The translations under genes were made by a program, and so were the position numbers. This document shows positions 1-7,889 of a stretch of DNA of 64,000 nucleotides, piece after piece. How positions within the stretch are numbered: the stretch's first letter is position 1; every line of letters begins with the position of its first letter. Below the pieces are notes generated by a model. The model saw only the letters and a program-made list of their open reading frames with translations, did not search any database and was not told where the DNA came from. Origin of the DNA: Betaproteobacteria bacterium (GTDB lineage Bacteria; Pseudomonadota; Gammaproteobacteria; Burkholderiales; Burkholderiaceae_A); NCBI GenBank assembly GCA_016868255.1, contig VGHN01000001.1:121206-185205 (forward strand). Reading direction: 5' to 3'.

Positions 1-1
1 C

Positions 2-790
2 GAGAGAATCCTCCCCTGCACGCTTCCCGATGTGCAATCGATGAAGGACACCCGTCGACTCCCGATACAAAAGGTGGGGGTTAAGGCGCTGCGCCATCCC
101 TGCAGAGTCGTCACATCAACGGGCAGCCAACCCTCCATCGCAACCGTTGAGATGACTGTGTCTCTGCCTGCCGAGGAGAAGGGAACCCACATGTCTCGAT
201 TTATCGAGGTATTCCAAAACTTTGAGGAGCCCTTGGATTACACATCGGTCGGACATCTAATGGACCGAATGCTGGCGCGTCTGCAGGCGGCCGATGGCTT
301 CATGCGCATTGACTTGCCCTACTTCGTTCGCAAGGCGGCACCGGTCTCCGGTGTCGAGTCACTCATGGACTATGAAGTCAGCTGGGTGGCCGAGTCGCGG
401 GGGGGCGCCAAGACAGTTTCACTTCGCGTGGTGGTTCCGGTCACCAGCCTCTGCCCGTGTTCGAAGAACATCTCCGACTACGGCGCCCACAACCAGCGCT
501 CCCACGTCACCATTCATGCAGACCTAGTGGGCGCGGCTCGGGTCGAGGACATGATCGCGGCGGCCGAATCGGCCGCATCCTGTGAACTCTGGGGCTTGCT
601 CAAGCGACCCGATGAGAAATACGTAACGGAACGCGCCTATGACAATCCAAAATTTGTCGAAGATCTGGTGAGAGACATTGCCATGAACCTCAAGGCGCAC
701 CCGGCGGTCGGCTCGTTCACGGTCGAGTCAGAGAACTTTGAGTCCATCCACAACCACTCCGCCTACGCCCTGATCGAGCATCGGGCCTGA
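2..790 (+). CDS. folE2: GTP cyclohydrolase FolE2 (type IB), 5' end cut by window edge
   Basis: FolE2 converts GTP to 7,8-dihydroneopterin triphosphate, the first step towards folate and queuosine; unlike FolE it does not strictly need zinc. The family signature is clear: VGVKALRHP near the N-terminus, the cysteine-bearing block VTSLCPCSKNISDYGAHNQR mid-protein, and a C-terminal SIHNHSAYALIE histidine segment. The ORF track starts at a GTG at 32, but the frame stays open to base 2 and reads LPDVQ just before it, which matches the usual N-terminus of the family, so the true start is probably only a few codons outside the window. The next gene starts 10 bases after the stop, so the two may be co-transcribed, although their functions look unrelated. 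Confidence 0.93.
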   Translation, partial: ERILPCTLPDVQSMKDTRRLPIQKVGVKALRHPCRVVTSTGSQPSIATVEMTVSLPAEEKGTHMSRFIEVFQNFEEPLDYTSVGHLMDRMLARLQAADGFMRIDLPYFVRKAAPVSGVESLMDYEVSWVAESRGGAKTVSLRVVVPVTSLCPCSKNISDYGAHNQRSHVTIHADLVGAARVEDMIAAAESAASCELWGLLKRPDEKYVTERAYDNPKFVEDLVRDIAMNLKAHPAVGSFTVESENFESIHNHSAYALIEHRA

Positions 791-800
791 GCGAGCGAGC

Positions 801-2144
801 ATGCTCGACTCCCGCCCCCGTGTGGTCGTTGTTGGCAGTGGAATTGCTGGGCTTTCGGCTGCCTGGCACCTGCGCAAAGACTGCCATGTCACCTTGCTCG
901 AGGCCAACGATCGGCTTGGGGGACATACCCACACCCACGAAATTGAACTCCATGGGGTTCGGGGCCCTGTCGACACCGGCTTCATCGTTTTTAACCACCG
1001 CACCTATCCTGAGATCAAGTCGTGGTTTGCGGAACTAGGGGTTCTCACCCACGCGGCCGAAATGTCCTTCTCGGTCTCTCGTGACAACAGTGGGTTCGAG
1101 TGGGCCGGGCATAGCCTGACGGGTCTGTTTGCTCAGCCCTCCAATCTGCTCTCACCGAGTTTCTGGAGGATGCTCTTCGACATCCTTCGATTCCATCGGC
1201 AGGCGCCTGCGCTCCTCGAGAAGATCGAGTCGGGTGCCCATGCCCCAATGAGTCTTGGCCAAATGCTCGAGCAGCGCGGCTACAGCCAATCGTTCCAATC
1301 GGGGTACCTCCTGCCGATGGCGGGGGCGATTTGGTCTTGCCCGGCCGAGCAAATGCGGGCCTTCCCATTTGCCAGCTTCACACGGTTCTGCGTCAATCAC
1401 GGCCTCTTGCAGATTGCCAATCGGCCACAATGGTTCAGCGTATTAGGGGGGAGCCAGCGTTACATTGAGCGCATGCTCAATCGTGTCGAGCAAGAAGGGC
1501 ATCGCATTGAGGTGCGGCTTGGCCACCGCGTTGAGCAACTCACTCCGATGGCCGACGGGAGTGTCAAAGTCATTGGCACCCAGGCGGATGGGTTGCCTTT
1601 TGCGCTGATCGCCAAAGGCGCGGTGCTGGCCGGCCACACCGACCAGTCCGCCAAGGTAGTGGGATTCAGTGGCCTGCCAGCGGCTGAGTTCCTCTCACAA
1701 TTTCGTTATCAATCGAATACTGCCTACCTTCACACCGATGAAGCCCTAATGCCCAAGCGCAAGAATGCCTGGGCCGCGTGGAACTACCGTGCAACCCCAG
1801 GCGCCTCCACCGTTTCGGTCACATACTGGATGAATCAGCTCCAGAGTCTGCCCTTCAATGTTCCAGTGCTTGTGAGTCTCAACCCAGATTCACCACCGCT
1901 TCCAGACAAGACCATTTCACGAATGGAGTACGACCACCCGATCTTTGATTCTGCGGCCATGGCAGCACGGCAAGAGATTCTGAAGCGGCAAGGCCAGGGC
2001 CAGGTCTGGTTCGCGGGTGCATGGATGGGCTATGGTTTTCATGAGGATGGCTTCCGAAGTGGGCGCCAAGCGGCTGAAGGCCTACTGCAGCAGCTACGTC
2101 GAGAGCAAGTCGCTTCGGGAAAAGCCGATCGACTCGCAGCATGA
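801..2144 (+). CDS. FAD-dependent amine-oxidase-like oxidoreductase (COG2907 type)
   Basis: A 447-residue flavoprotein. The N-terminus carries a dinucleotide-binding fold (VVVVGSGIAGLSAAWHL, then the acidic LLEANDRLGGHTHT that closes the FAD ribose site). A C-terminal FAD-contact block (VWFAGAWMGYGFHEDG) is typical of the COG2907 flavin amine-oxidase family. Members sit beside DUF1365 and cyclopropane-fatty-acid-synthase-like genes, as here, and are implicated in oxidative modification of methylated membrane fatty acids such as furan fatty acids. It is the first gene of a nine-gene same-strand run. The substrate is inferred from context only. No promoter is evident in the 10 bases after folE2. 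Confidence 0.85.
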   Translation: MLDSRPRVVVVGSGIAGLSAAWHLRKDCHVTLLEANDRLGGHTHTHEIELHGVRGPVDTGFIVFNHRTYPEIKSWFAELGVLTHAAEMSFSVSRDNSGFEWAGHSLTGLFAQPSNLLSPSFWRMLFDILRFHRQAPALLEKIESGAHAPMSLGQMLEQRGYSQSFQSGYLLPMAGAIWSCPAEQMRAFPFASFTRFCVNHGLLQIANRPQWFSVLGGSQRYIERMLNRVEQEGHRIEVRLGHRVEQLTPMADGSVKVIGTQADGLPFALIAKGAVLAGHTDQSAKVVGFSGLPAAEFLSQFRYQSNTAYLHTDEALMPKRKNAWAAWNYRATPGASTVSVTYWMNQLQSLPFNVPVLVSLNPDSPPLPDKTISRMEYDHPIFDSAAMAARQEILKRQGQGQVWFAGAWMGYGFHEDGFRSGRQAAEGLLQQLRREQVASGKADRLAA

Positions 2145-2181
2145 GGCACTCCGGTTGAGCGAGTCCCACTGCCCAAGGCTC

Positions 2182-2916
2182 ATGCGTGGACTGGTCATCC
2201 ACACGCGCAAGTCGCCTCGCTTTCACCAGTTTCGAGCACGTGTCACAACAGTCCAACTTCCTCTGCGGAGCCTCGCTGCGAAGATGGCGACTCCGGGATT
2301 TGGCTGGGCAATCGATCGGTGGGCGCTTCTTTCAGTCCACCGACAAGACCACGGCGATGGACGTCCCCTGCTGGAGTGGGCAGAAGCACAACTCTTGAAC
2401 GCGGGAATCACCGAGGCCGATGGGGAGATTTGGTTGAGTTGCCTGCCCCGAATGCTGGGCTATGTCTTCAAGCCAGTGAGTTTCTGGTTCTGTGAGAACA
2501 AGGCAGGAGACGTCGTTGCCATCTTGGCCGAGGTCAACAACACCTTTGGTGATCGACACGCCTACGTTCTTGATTGCCGGCCTGGATATCGAGACGGTCA
2601 AACCATCGGGCAGGAGAAACGGTTTTACGTCTCCCCCTTCTTCCCCGAACGGGGCCATTACCAGTTTCGCTTTCACCATGAAAAAAACGCTGCAGGGACC
2701 TCGTTGGCAAGAATTGAGGTCGTCGAGGGACATGGTGCCGCGCTTATCACCAGCATCAGTGGACGCACCAAGCCGCTCACCCACGCCTCTGCAAGCGCTG
2801 CGTGGATTGCCCACCCGCTCAGCAGTCTCTCCGTCATCGCACTCATTCACTGGCAGGCCCTCATTCTATGGATCAAACGCGTACCACTCTTCCCCCGGCG
2901 ACCCTCAACGGTCTAA
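2182..2916 (+). CDS. DUF1365 family protein (COG3496)
   Basis: About 244 residues. The DUF1365 pattern is visible: the opening VIHTRKSPRFHQF, the central block LPRMLGYVFKPVSFWFC, EVNNTFGDRHAYVL, and KRFYVSPFFPERGHYQFRF. The molecular function of the family is not firmly established; it is almost always linked to the flavin oxidoreductase before it and the CFA-like methyltransferase after it, which suggests a partner in fatty-acid modification. The ORF track runs back to 2017 inside the previous gene. I chose the ATG at 2182 because the family homology begins there and an AAGG lies just upstream; a TTG a few codons earlier is possible. It overlaps the next gene by about 49 bases. Confidence 0.8.
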   Translation: MRGLVIHTRKSPRFHQFRARVTTVQLPLRSLAAKMATPGFGWAIDRWALLSVHRQDHGDGRPLLEWAEAQLLNAGITEADGEIWLSCLPRMLGYVFKPVSFWFCENKAGDVVAILAEVNNTFGDRHAYVLDCRPGYRDGQTIGQEKRFYVSPFFPERGHYQFRFHHEKNAAGTSLARIEVVEGHGAALITSISGRTKPLTHASASAAWIAHPLSSLSVIALIHWQALILWIKRVPLFPRRPSTV

Positions 2917-4118
2917 AACTTCCTCTGACTGCCCGCCTCGTGCTGGGCATGCTCGAGCGACTCCAGGTCGGACAGCTCCGTCTGGTCGCCCCCGAAGGAG
3001 AGTTCTTTTTTCAGGGCGAGAAGCGGACTGGGCTTGGGCCCGCCTGTCTGCGCATCCATGATTGGTCAGTCTTCGAGCGTGCAATCAAGCGTGGAGACAT
3101 TGGCTTTGGAGAGGCCTTCATGGAGGGCCTCTGGTCCTCGCCGGATCTGGCCTGTCTGCTCAAGACACTGGCAGCCAATCGCCAGGTCATTGAGAAGGCC
3201 ATCCTCGGAAACCGTTGGTTGCTGATTTTGGATCGACTTGGCCATCTGTTTCGGCGAAACACCATTCGACAGGCCAGGCGCAACATCGAGGCCCACTACG
3301 ATTTGGGCAATGACTTTTATCGAATCTGGCTCGACGCCACCATGACCTACTCCAGTGCGCTTTACACGGATGCCGAGTTAACTGGTCAAACGAGCAGCGA
3401 CCTCGAGGCAGCCCAGTATCGAAAGATGGACCGGGCACTCGAGATGCTCGGCCCACTCGATGAGAGCAGCCAGACGCTGGAAATCGGTTGTGGGTGGGGC
3501 GGCCTGGCCCAACGGAGGCTCTCCCAGATGCCCGGGGCCCACCTTGGGATCACCCTCTCCACCGAGCAACAAGCCTGGGCCATCAACAAACTCACAGAGG
3601 CTGGGCTCTCTAGCCGCGCGGAGATTCGTCTTCAAGACTATCGAGTCTGCCAAGGGCAGTTCGATGGGATCGTCTCAGTCGAAATGATCGAGGCGGTGGG
3701 GGAGTCTTACTGGCCGACCTATTTTGAGACCCTTCACCGCTGCCTGAAGCCTGGCAGACGCGCGGTGGTTCAGGCCATTCTTATGCGAGATGATTTGTTT
3801 GATCGCTACAGAAGTGGCCACGACTTCATTCAAAAATACATCTTTCCCGGCGGCATGCTCCTCTCGACCAAGGCTATTCGAGAAGCCTCTCATGCCGCTG
3901 GGCTAGTCGTTCAAGACGAGTTTTATTTCGGGCACCATTACGGGAAGACGCTTCATGACTGGCTGGAGACATTCAATCAACATGAACAAGAAATTCGCGC
4001 ACTCGGCTATGACGATCGATTCCTTGCGATGTGGCGCTTCTACCTGGCTTACTGCGAGGCTGGTTTCTTCTCGGGCGACCTTGAGGTGGTTCAAGTCTGT
4101 CTGCAGCGGCCTGCATAG
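2868..4118 (+). CDS. cyclopropane-fatty-acid-synthase-like SAM methyltransferase
   Basis: About 416 residues of the CFA/mycolic-acid methyltransferase family, which move a methyl or methylene group from SAM to a double bond in a membrane acyl chain. The SAM motif is LEIGCGWGGLA; the lipid-site block AHYDLGNDFYRIWLDATMTY and the late block FIQKYIFPGGMLL are typical. Two positions that bind bicarbonate in E. coli Cfa differ: its YSCGYW is YSSALY here, and its LLHTIG is VVQAIL. These changes seem usual for the subfamily that travels with COG2907 and DUF1365, where the product may be a methylated rather than cyclopropane chain. The start is the ATG at 2868, inside the end of DUF1365. Confidence 0.85.
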   Translation: MDQTRTTLPPATLNGLKLPLTARLVLGMLERLQVGQLRLVAPEGEFFFQGEKRTGLGPACLRIHDWSVFERAIKRGDIGFGEAFMEGLWSSPDLACLLKTLAANRQVIEKAILGNRWLLILDRLGHLFRRNTIRQARRNIEAHYDLGNDFYRIWLDATMTYSSALYTDAELTGQTSSDLEAAQYRKMDRALEMLGPLDESSQTLEIGCGWGGLAQRRLSQMPGAHLGITLSTEQQAWAINKLTEAGLSSRAEIRLQDYRVCQGQFDGIVSVEMIEAVGESYWPTYFETLHRCLKPGRRAVVQAILMRDDLFDRYRSGHDFIQKYIFPGGMLLSTKAIREASHAAGLVVQDEFYFGHHYGKTLHDWLETFNQHEQEIRALGYDDRFLAMWRFYLAYCEAGFFSGDLEVVQVCLQRPA

Positions 4119-4695
4119 GCGAGTTCATATTGCCGCTCTCAGCGGCCTTCTGGGGGTCGCGAGCCCTGTCGCCCTCTGCTCTGTGTCGTTCTCGGGTGAC
4201 CGGCCCCATCAGATTGAAACCGCCCAGGGACTGACAGCGCTCTCACCCGTCGGCAATGGCAGTCTTCGCTTTCTTGGACTGCGCATCTACGAGGCCAGCC
4301 TTTTTACTGTTCCCAGCGCCGCCGGAGAATTGAAGTTGGCTGGGCCCAATCAGGTCTTCCACCAGCCTTTCGCCCTGCAGATTCATTACGCGAGATCGAT
4401 CTCGCTCGAGCAACTGGCCGAGCGTTCGATCAAAGAGATGGAAGGCCTTGGGCTTGTACCAAAGCCTTCTCGGGAGCAGTGGCTTTCACACCTCTTCAAG
4501 AGCTTTCGCGCAGTAAATGCTGGCGATCGAATCACCGGAGTCTTCCGACCCAACCGAGGTGCCAGTTTTTATCTGAATGGGGCCCTTGTTCACGAGGTCG
4601 CTGACCCTGCGTTCGCCGAGGCGTTTTTCCGCATCTGGCTGGATCCAAAAACGAGCGAGCCCGATCTGCGCCGGGCCCTTCTGGGCCTGAACTGA
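4081..4695 (+). CDS. chalcone-isomerase-like exported protein
   Basis: About 204 residues. After a short basic N-terminus comes a hydrophobic signal-like segment (VHIAALSGLLGVASPVALC), then a domain with the chalcone isomerase-like pattern: a VGNGSLRFLGLRIYEASLF strand region, LQIHYARSISLEQLAERS, and a late GASFYLNGALVHEVADPAFAEAF block. Bacterial members are thought to bind fatty acids or flavonoid-like ligands rather than act as plant enzymes, and they recur in CFA-like islands. The ORF is open from 3955, but that would lie deep inside the CFA-like gene; I chose the TTG at 4081, which precedes the signal peptide and overlaps the previous gene by 38 bases. The start is uncertain. Confidence 0.7.
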   Translation: MRWFKSVCSGLHRRVHIAALSGLLGVASPVALCSVSFSGDRPHQIETAQGLTALSPVGNGSLRFLGLRIYEASLFTVPSAAGELKLAGPNQVFHQPFALQIHYARSISLEQLAERSIKEMEGLGLVPKPSREQWLSHLFKSFRAVNAGDRITGVFRPNRGASFYLNGALVHEVADPAFAEAFFRIWLDPKTSEPDLRRALLGLN

Positions 4696-5964
4696 GTGGC
4701 CCACGCGGCCAGTACCGACTCCATCGAGGTGGGGAGCGCGCATGCAGTTCGCTACGGCTTGCCGGGACTTGTGTTGGCCTCGACCGCCTTGCCCCTTTAT
4801 ATGGTCACGCCCCACCTCTATGCCGGTTCAGTGGGGCTGCCCTTGGCCTGGGTGGGCTTTTGCCTGATGGCCACTCGACTCATCGACGCCATCACCGATC
4901 CAATCATCGGCCGCTGGATTGACGGCACAGCAGGTGCACGATTCGAGCGATGGATGATGCCCAGCCTGGTCGTGCTCTTGATTGGGATGGTCCTCTTACT
5001 AAGCCCCCCCGAAGGGCTTGGCCCTGGTCTTCTTATTGCCTACATGAGTCTGTGCGCGCTTCTGGTCTCGCTCTCCAATAGTGCGGCAGGGCTCGCACAC
5101 CAGGCCTGGTTGGTGAGTTGGACAGCTCACCCCTCGGCGCAGGCGCAGTTGGTCACCAAACGCGAGGCCTTCACTCTCTTGGGGGTGATGATTGCGGCGG
5201 GCTTGGCCAGCCAAGAGGGCTACCCTGCGCTGCTGGCCTGGATCGTTTTCGCAACGGGAGCCTCTATCTGGGCGCTCCGAGGATTGCCCGGTCAGTCGGT
5301 GGCCCAGGACACGCCAAGCCAGTCGCTTCCGAGAGTTCCAGTTTGGCTGGGGCTGCGGCTCCTCGATTCGTCGGGGCGCGGCCTTCTGGGTGTGATGGGC
5401 CTCAATGCCCTGGCCAATGCCATTCCAGGAACCTTGTTTCTGTTTTTCGTGGCCGATCAACTCCAACTCAGTCGTCAGGCCTCGGGCCTGCTTCTCATCG
5501 GCTACTTTCTCGCCGCGGCCGTATCCATGCCCCTCTGGCAGTCCTTGCTGCGTCAACACGCTGCTTCGGTGGTCTGGCAGATTTCTGTTGTCGTCTCGAT
5601 TGCGGGTTTTATTTGGGCGACGCAGCTCGGCGCGGGAGATCTTTTGCCGTTCGCACTCATTTGCGTCGTAACCGGATTTGCACTCGGTGCAGAACTCACA
5701 TGCCCTGCCTTGCTCTTGGCTGCGGCCATCAACCGCTCGGGCCTGCGGGGTCGGCACGAGTCTCTCATCATGGGGCTCTGGACGCTGCTTCAGAAGCTCG
5801 CATTGGCCCTGGCGGCAGGCCTGGTTTTGCCTCTACTGGCGGGCATGGGCTACACCCCTGGCATACCGGACACCAATGCCTTGCCCCTGGCCTACGCAGC
5901 CATTCCCTGTGGGCTCAAGCTCATGGCCCTTATCCTCTTCCGACGACTGGAGACCACGCAATGA
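4696..5964 (+). CDS. MFS transporter, GPH/MelB-like
   Basis: A 422-residue inner-membrane protein made almost wholly of hydrophobic helices, about 12 by eye. The opening GLVLASTALPLYMVTPHLYA and RLIDAITDPIIGRWID resemble the glycoside-pentoside-hexuronide (MelB-like) branch of the major facilitator superfamily. Homologues recur in the same CFA-like island, so the substrate may be a lipid or lipid precursor rather than a sugar; this is inference. Translation starts at a GTG immediately after the TGA of the chalcone-isomerase-like gene, and its own stop overlaps the ATG of the lipoprotein gene, pointing to tight coupling. Confidence 0.82.
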   Translation: MAHAASTDSIEVGSAHAVRYGLPGLVLASTALPLYMVTPHLYAGSVGLPLAWVGFCLMATRLIDAITDPIIGRWIDGTAGARFERWMMPSLVVLLIGMVLLLSPPEGLGPGLLIAYMSLCALLVSLSNSAAGLAHQAWLVSWTAHPSAQAQLVTKREAFTLLGVMIAAGLASQEGYPALLAWIVFATGASIWALRGLPGQSVAQDTPSQSLPRVPVWLGLRLLDSSGRGLLGVMGLNALANAIPGTLFLFFVADQLQLSRQASGLLLIGYFLAAAVSMPLWQSLLRQHAASVVWQISVVVSIAGFIWATQLGAGDLLPFALICVVTGFALGAELTCPALLLAAAINRSGLRGRHESLIMGLWTLLQKLALALAAGLVLPLLAGMGYTPGIPDTNALPLAYAAIPCGLKLMALILFRRLETTQ

Positions 5965-6497
5965 ACATCAAACGATTCGCACTTTTTCTCGGCGCCTGGG
6001 CACTTCTCGGCCTACAAGGCTGCGCGGGACCCTCTGTGGAGCGCTACGCCCAAGAGAAACCCTCACTCGATCTCGCCCGCTATTTTCAAGGCCAAACCAC
6101 CGGCTGGGGCATGGTCACGGATCGCTCCGGTGAGGTGACCCGACGGTTTGTTGTGCGAATCGATGGCCGCTTCGAGGGCAACACCGGCGTGCTCGACGAG
6201 ACCTTTGAATGGTCCGATGGCGAGAAGCAGAAACGCATCTGGCGGCTGGAGAGACTCGGCCCCAACCGCTGGAAGGGCACAGCCGATGACGTGGTGGGCG
6301 AGGCCACCGGCGAGATTGCCGGCAACGCCCTGCACTGGCGCTACACCCTGGCCGTACCCGTGAAGGGAACCGTCATCAATATGGCCTTTGACGACTGGAT
6401 GGTGCTGATCGATGAGAAGGTGATGCTTAACCGCGCCACCTTCAGCAAGTTTGGCATTCGGCTCGGCGAGGTCACGCTCTCGTTTCAACGGCCTTAG
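5961..6497 (+). CDS. DUF3833 family lipoprotein
   Basis: About 178 residues. The N-terminus is a lipoprotein signal: MNIKRF, a hydrophobic stretch, then the lipobox LQGC, so the mature protein should be lipid-anchored in the periplasm or outer membrane. The body has the DUF3833 pattern (LARYFQGQTTGWGMVTDRSG, then DETFEWSDGEKQKRIWRL, and a late MNRATFSKFGIRLGEVTL-like end). The function of the family is unknown; it recurs beside CFA-like genes. The ATG overlaps the MFS stop (ATGA). The ORF-track start at 5118 is an artefact of an open frame through the transporter gene. Confidence 0.82.
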   Translation: MNIKRFALFLGAWALLGLQGCAGPSVERYAQEKPSLDLARYFQGQTTGWGMVTDRSGEVTRRFVVRIDGRFEGNTGVLDETFEWSDGEKQKRIWRLERLGPNRWKGTADDVVGEATGEIAGNALHWRYTLAVPVKGTVINMAFDDWMVLIDEKVMLNRATFSKFGIRLGEVTLSFQRP

Positions 6498-6544
6498 GGC
6501 CTCGTGTTTCGCGAGACACTCAACTGAATGAAAGTAGAGTCCCC

Positions 6545-7363
6545 ATGCCGCTGAATCAGCCCATCCCCAGCCTGAGTGGCCGCACCGTCTGGGTGGTGGG
6601 CGGCTCGACAGGGATTGGCAAGGCACTGGCCGATGCGGCCTTGCTTCAAGGCGCAAGGCTCGTCGTTTCTGGCCGACAGTCGCAGTCACTCGCCGAGGCT
6701 TTCCCCTCTGATCGTGTTCGCCAGGAAGTCATAGACATCACAGAGCAGGGAGCGGCCCAGCGGGTGATGGATGCACTGGCAGCCGATGGCTGGCTACCCG
6801 ATCTGGTCTTCTGGGTGGCGGGTGACTACAAGCCGCAGCCGATTGCGGAATTCCGAGTGGAGGATGCGCGCCGGGTATTGGAGACCAACCTCTTGGCCTG
6901 CTACGACGGGCTTCGTGCGCTGCTCAACCATTGGCTGCCGGCGGCGCCCGCCAGGGCAGCCAGTGCCGCGCAGTCCCGGTTCCATATCTGCTGGTTTTCG
7001 AGTGTGGCCGGGTACCGGGGCCTCCCCTTGGCGCTGTCCTACAGTGCTAGCAAGGCAGGGCTCAATGCCATGGCCGAAACCTGCTTTGTTGAACTCAAGC
7101 CAAAGGGCATCGATGTCTCACTGGTCTGCCCGGGATTTGTGAAGACCCGACTGACCGATGGCAACGATTTCAAGATGCCAGCGCTGATCTCCATAGAAGA
7201 GGCGGCCCAACAGACCCTGCGGGGACTCGCGAAGGGGGAATTCGAGATCCACTACCCCAGACGATTCACCTGGTTTATGAAATTTCTTCGAATCCTGCCC
7301 CACCGCCTATTTTTTTCAATGGCTCGTCGGTCATTGCCCCCGCCCAAGGAGCAGGCCAAATAA
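6545..7363 (+). CDS. short-chain dehydrogenase/reductase
   Basis: A 272-residue classical SDR. The NAD(P) site is VVGGSTGIGKALADA near residue 18; catalytic Ser, Tyr and Lys are seen in WFSSVAGYRG and YSASKAG, and LVCPGFVKTRLTD follows as expected. It would oxidise or reduce an alcohol/ketone on a substrate that is unknown here. The 47-base gap after the lipoprotein gene is the largest inside the island, so an internal promoter is possible, but I could not identify one. The C-terminal RRFTWFMKFLRILPHRLFF is hydrophobic and basic and may hold the enzyme at the membrane. Confidence 0.85.
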   Translation: MPLNQPIPSLSGRTVWVVGGSTGIGKALADAALLQGARLVVSGRQSQSLAEAFPSDRVRQEVIDITEQGAAQRVMDALAADGWLPDLVFWVAGDYKPQPIAEFRVEDARRVLETNLLACYDGLRALLNHWLPAAPARAASAAQSRFHICWFSSVAGYRGLPLALSYSASKAGLNAMAETCFVELKPKGIDVSLVCPGFVKTRLTDGNDFKMPALISIEEAAQQTLRGLAKGEFEIHYPRRFTWFMKFLRILPHRLFFSMARRSLPPPKEQAK

Positions 7364-7377
7364 CGGCTCCTTCCCGA

Positions 7378-7875
7378 ATGACCGTCTCCCACATAACCGT
7401 TTCCCTCTTGACCCCCTCCCAGGAGCAATTCCTTCGCCAGGCGAAGGCCTTGTCCTTGACCACCTTGAGCGACTTTGCGGCTCTCTACGAATCGAGTGCC
7501 GAATTCACCGACCCATTTCAGACGGTGAGGGGCCGTCAAGCCATTGAGGAGGTCTACCGAAGCATGTTTATCCATCTCGTGGAACCGAGGTTTACCGAGC
7601 TGAAATTCGCGACAGTGGCGCAACCGGAGGGCACAGATGCAGAGGAGTGGGCTGTGGCCTGGCAGTTTGAATTTCGAACCAAAGAGGCCGGACCGCTCAT
7701 TCGAATTCCTGGGACAAGCTGGCTTATGGTGAGCAAAGGCAGCGGTCTCGTGACCCGACATGTAGACCACTGGGATGCCAGCGAATTAATGGCCGGCTAT
7801 CCGGTTTTGTCCTGGGCAATTCGCGGAATAAAGAGACGCATTGCCAAGGCAGGGCATGTCATCGAAACGTCTTGA
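7378..7875 (+). CDS. NTF2-like / SnoaL-like protein
   Basis: A 165-residue protein with the NTF2-like fold pattern: an N-terminal helix with LSDFAALYESSAEFTDPFQTV, then RGRQAIEEVYRSMF, and later strands ending in TRHVDHWD. Such small cone-shaped proteins bind hydrophobic ligands or catalyse simple isomerisations. Homologues accompany the SDR in CFA-like islands. No catalytic assignment is possible from the sequence. It lies 14 bases after the SDR and 14 bases before the di-iron protein, so it is probably co-transcribed with both. Confidence 0.75.
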   Translation: MTVSHITVSLLTPSQEQFLRQAKALSLTTLSDFAALYESSAEFTDPFQTVRGRQAIEEVYRSMFIHLVEPRFTELKFATVAQPEGTDAEEWAVAWQFEFRTKEAGPLIRIPGTSWLMVSKGSGLVTRHVDHWDASELMAGYPVLSWAIRGIKRRIAKAGHVIETS

Positions 7876-7889
7876 TTCCTTTATAGAAT

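Noticed and set aside
4999-5757. 252-codon ORF on the minus strand
   Set aside because: Antisense to the MFS transporter gene; its protein is polar and low in recognisable motifs, a usual shadow in GC-rich DNA.
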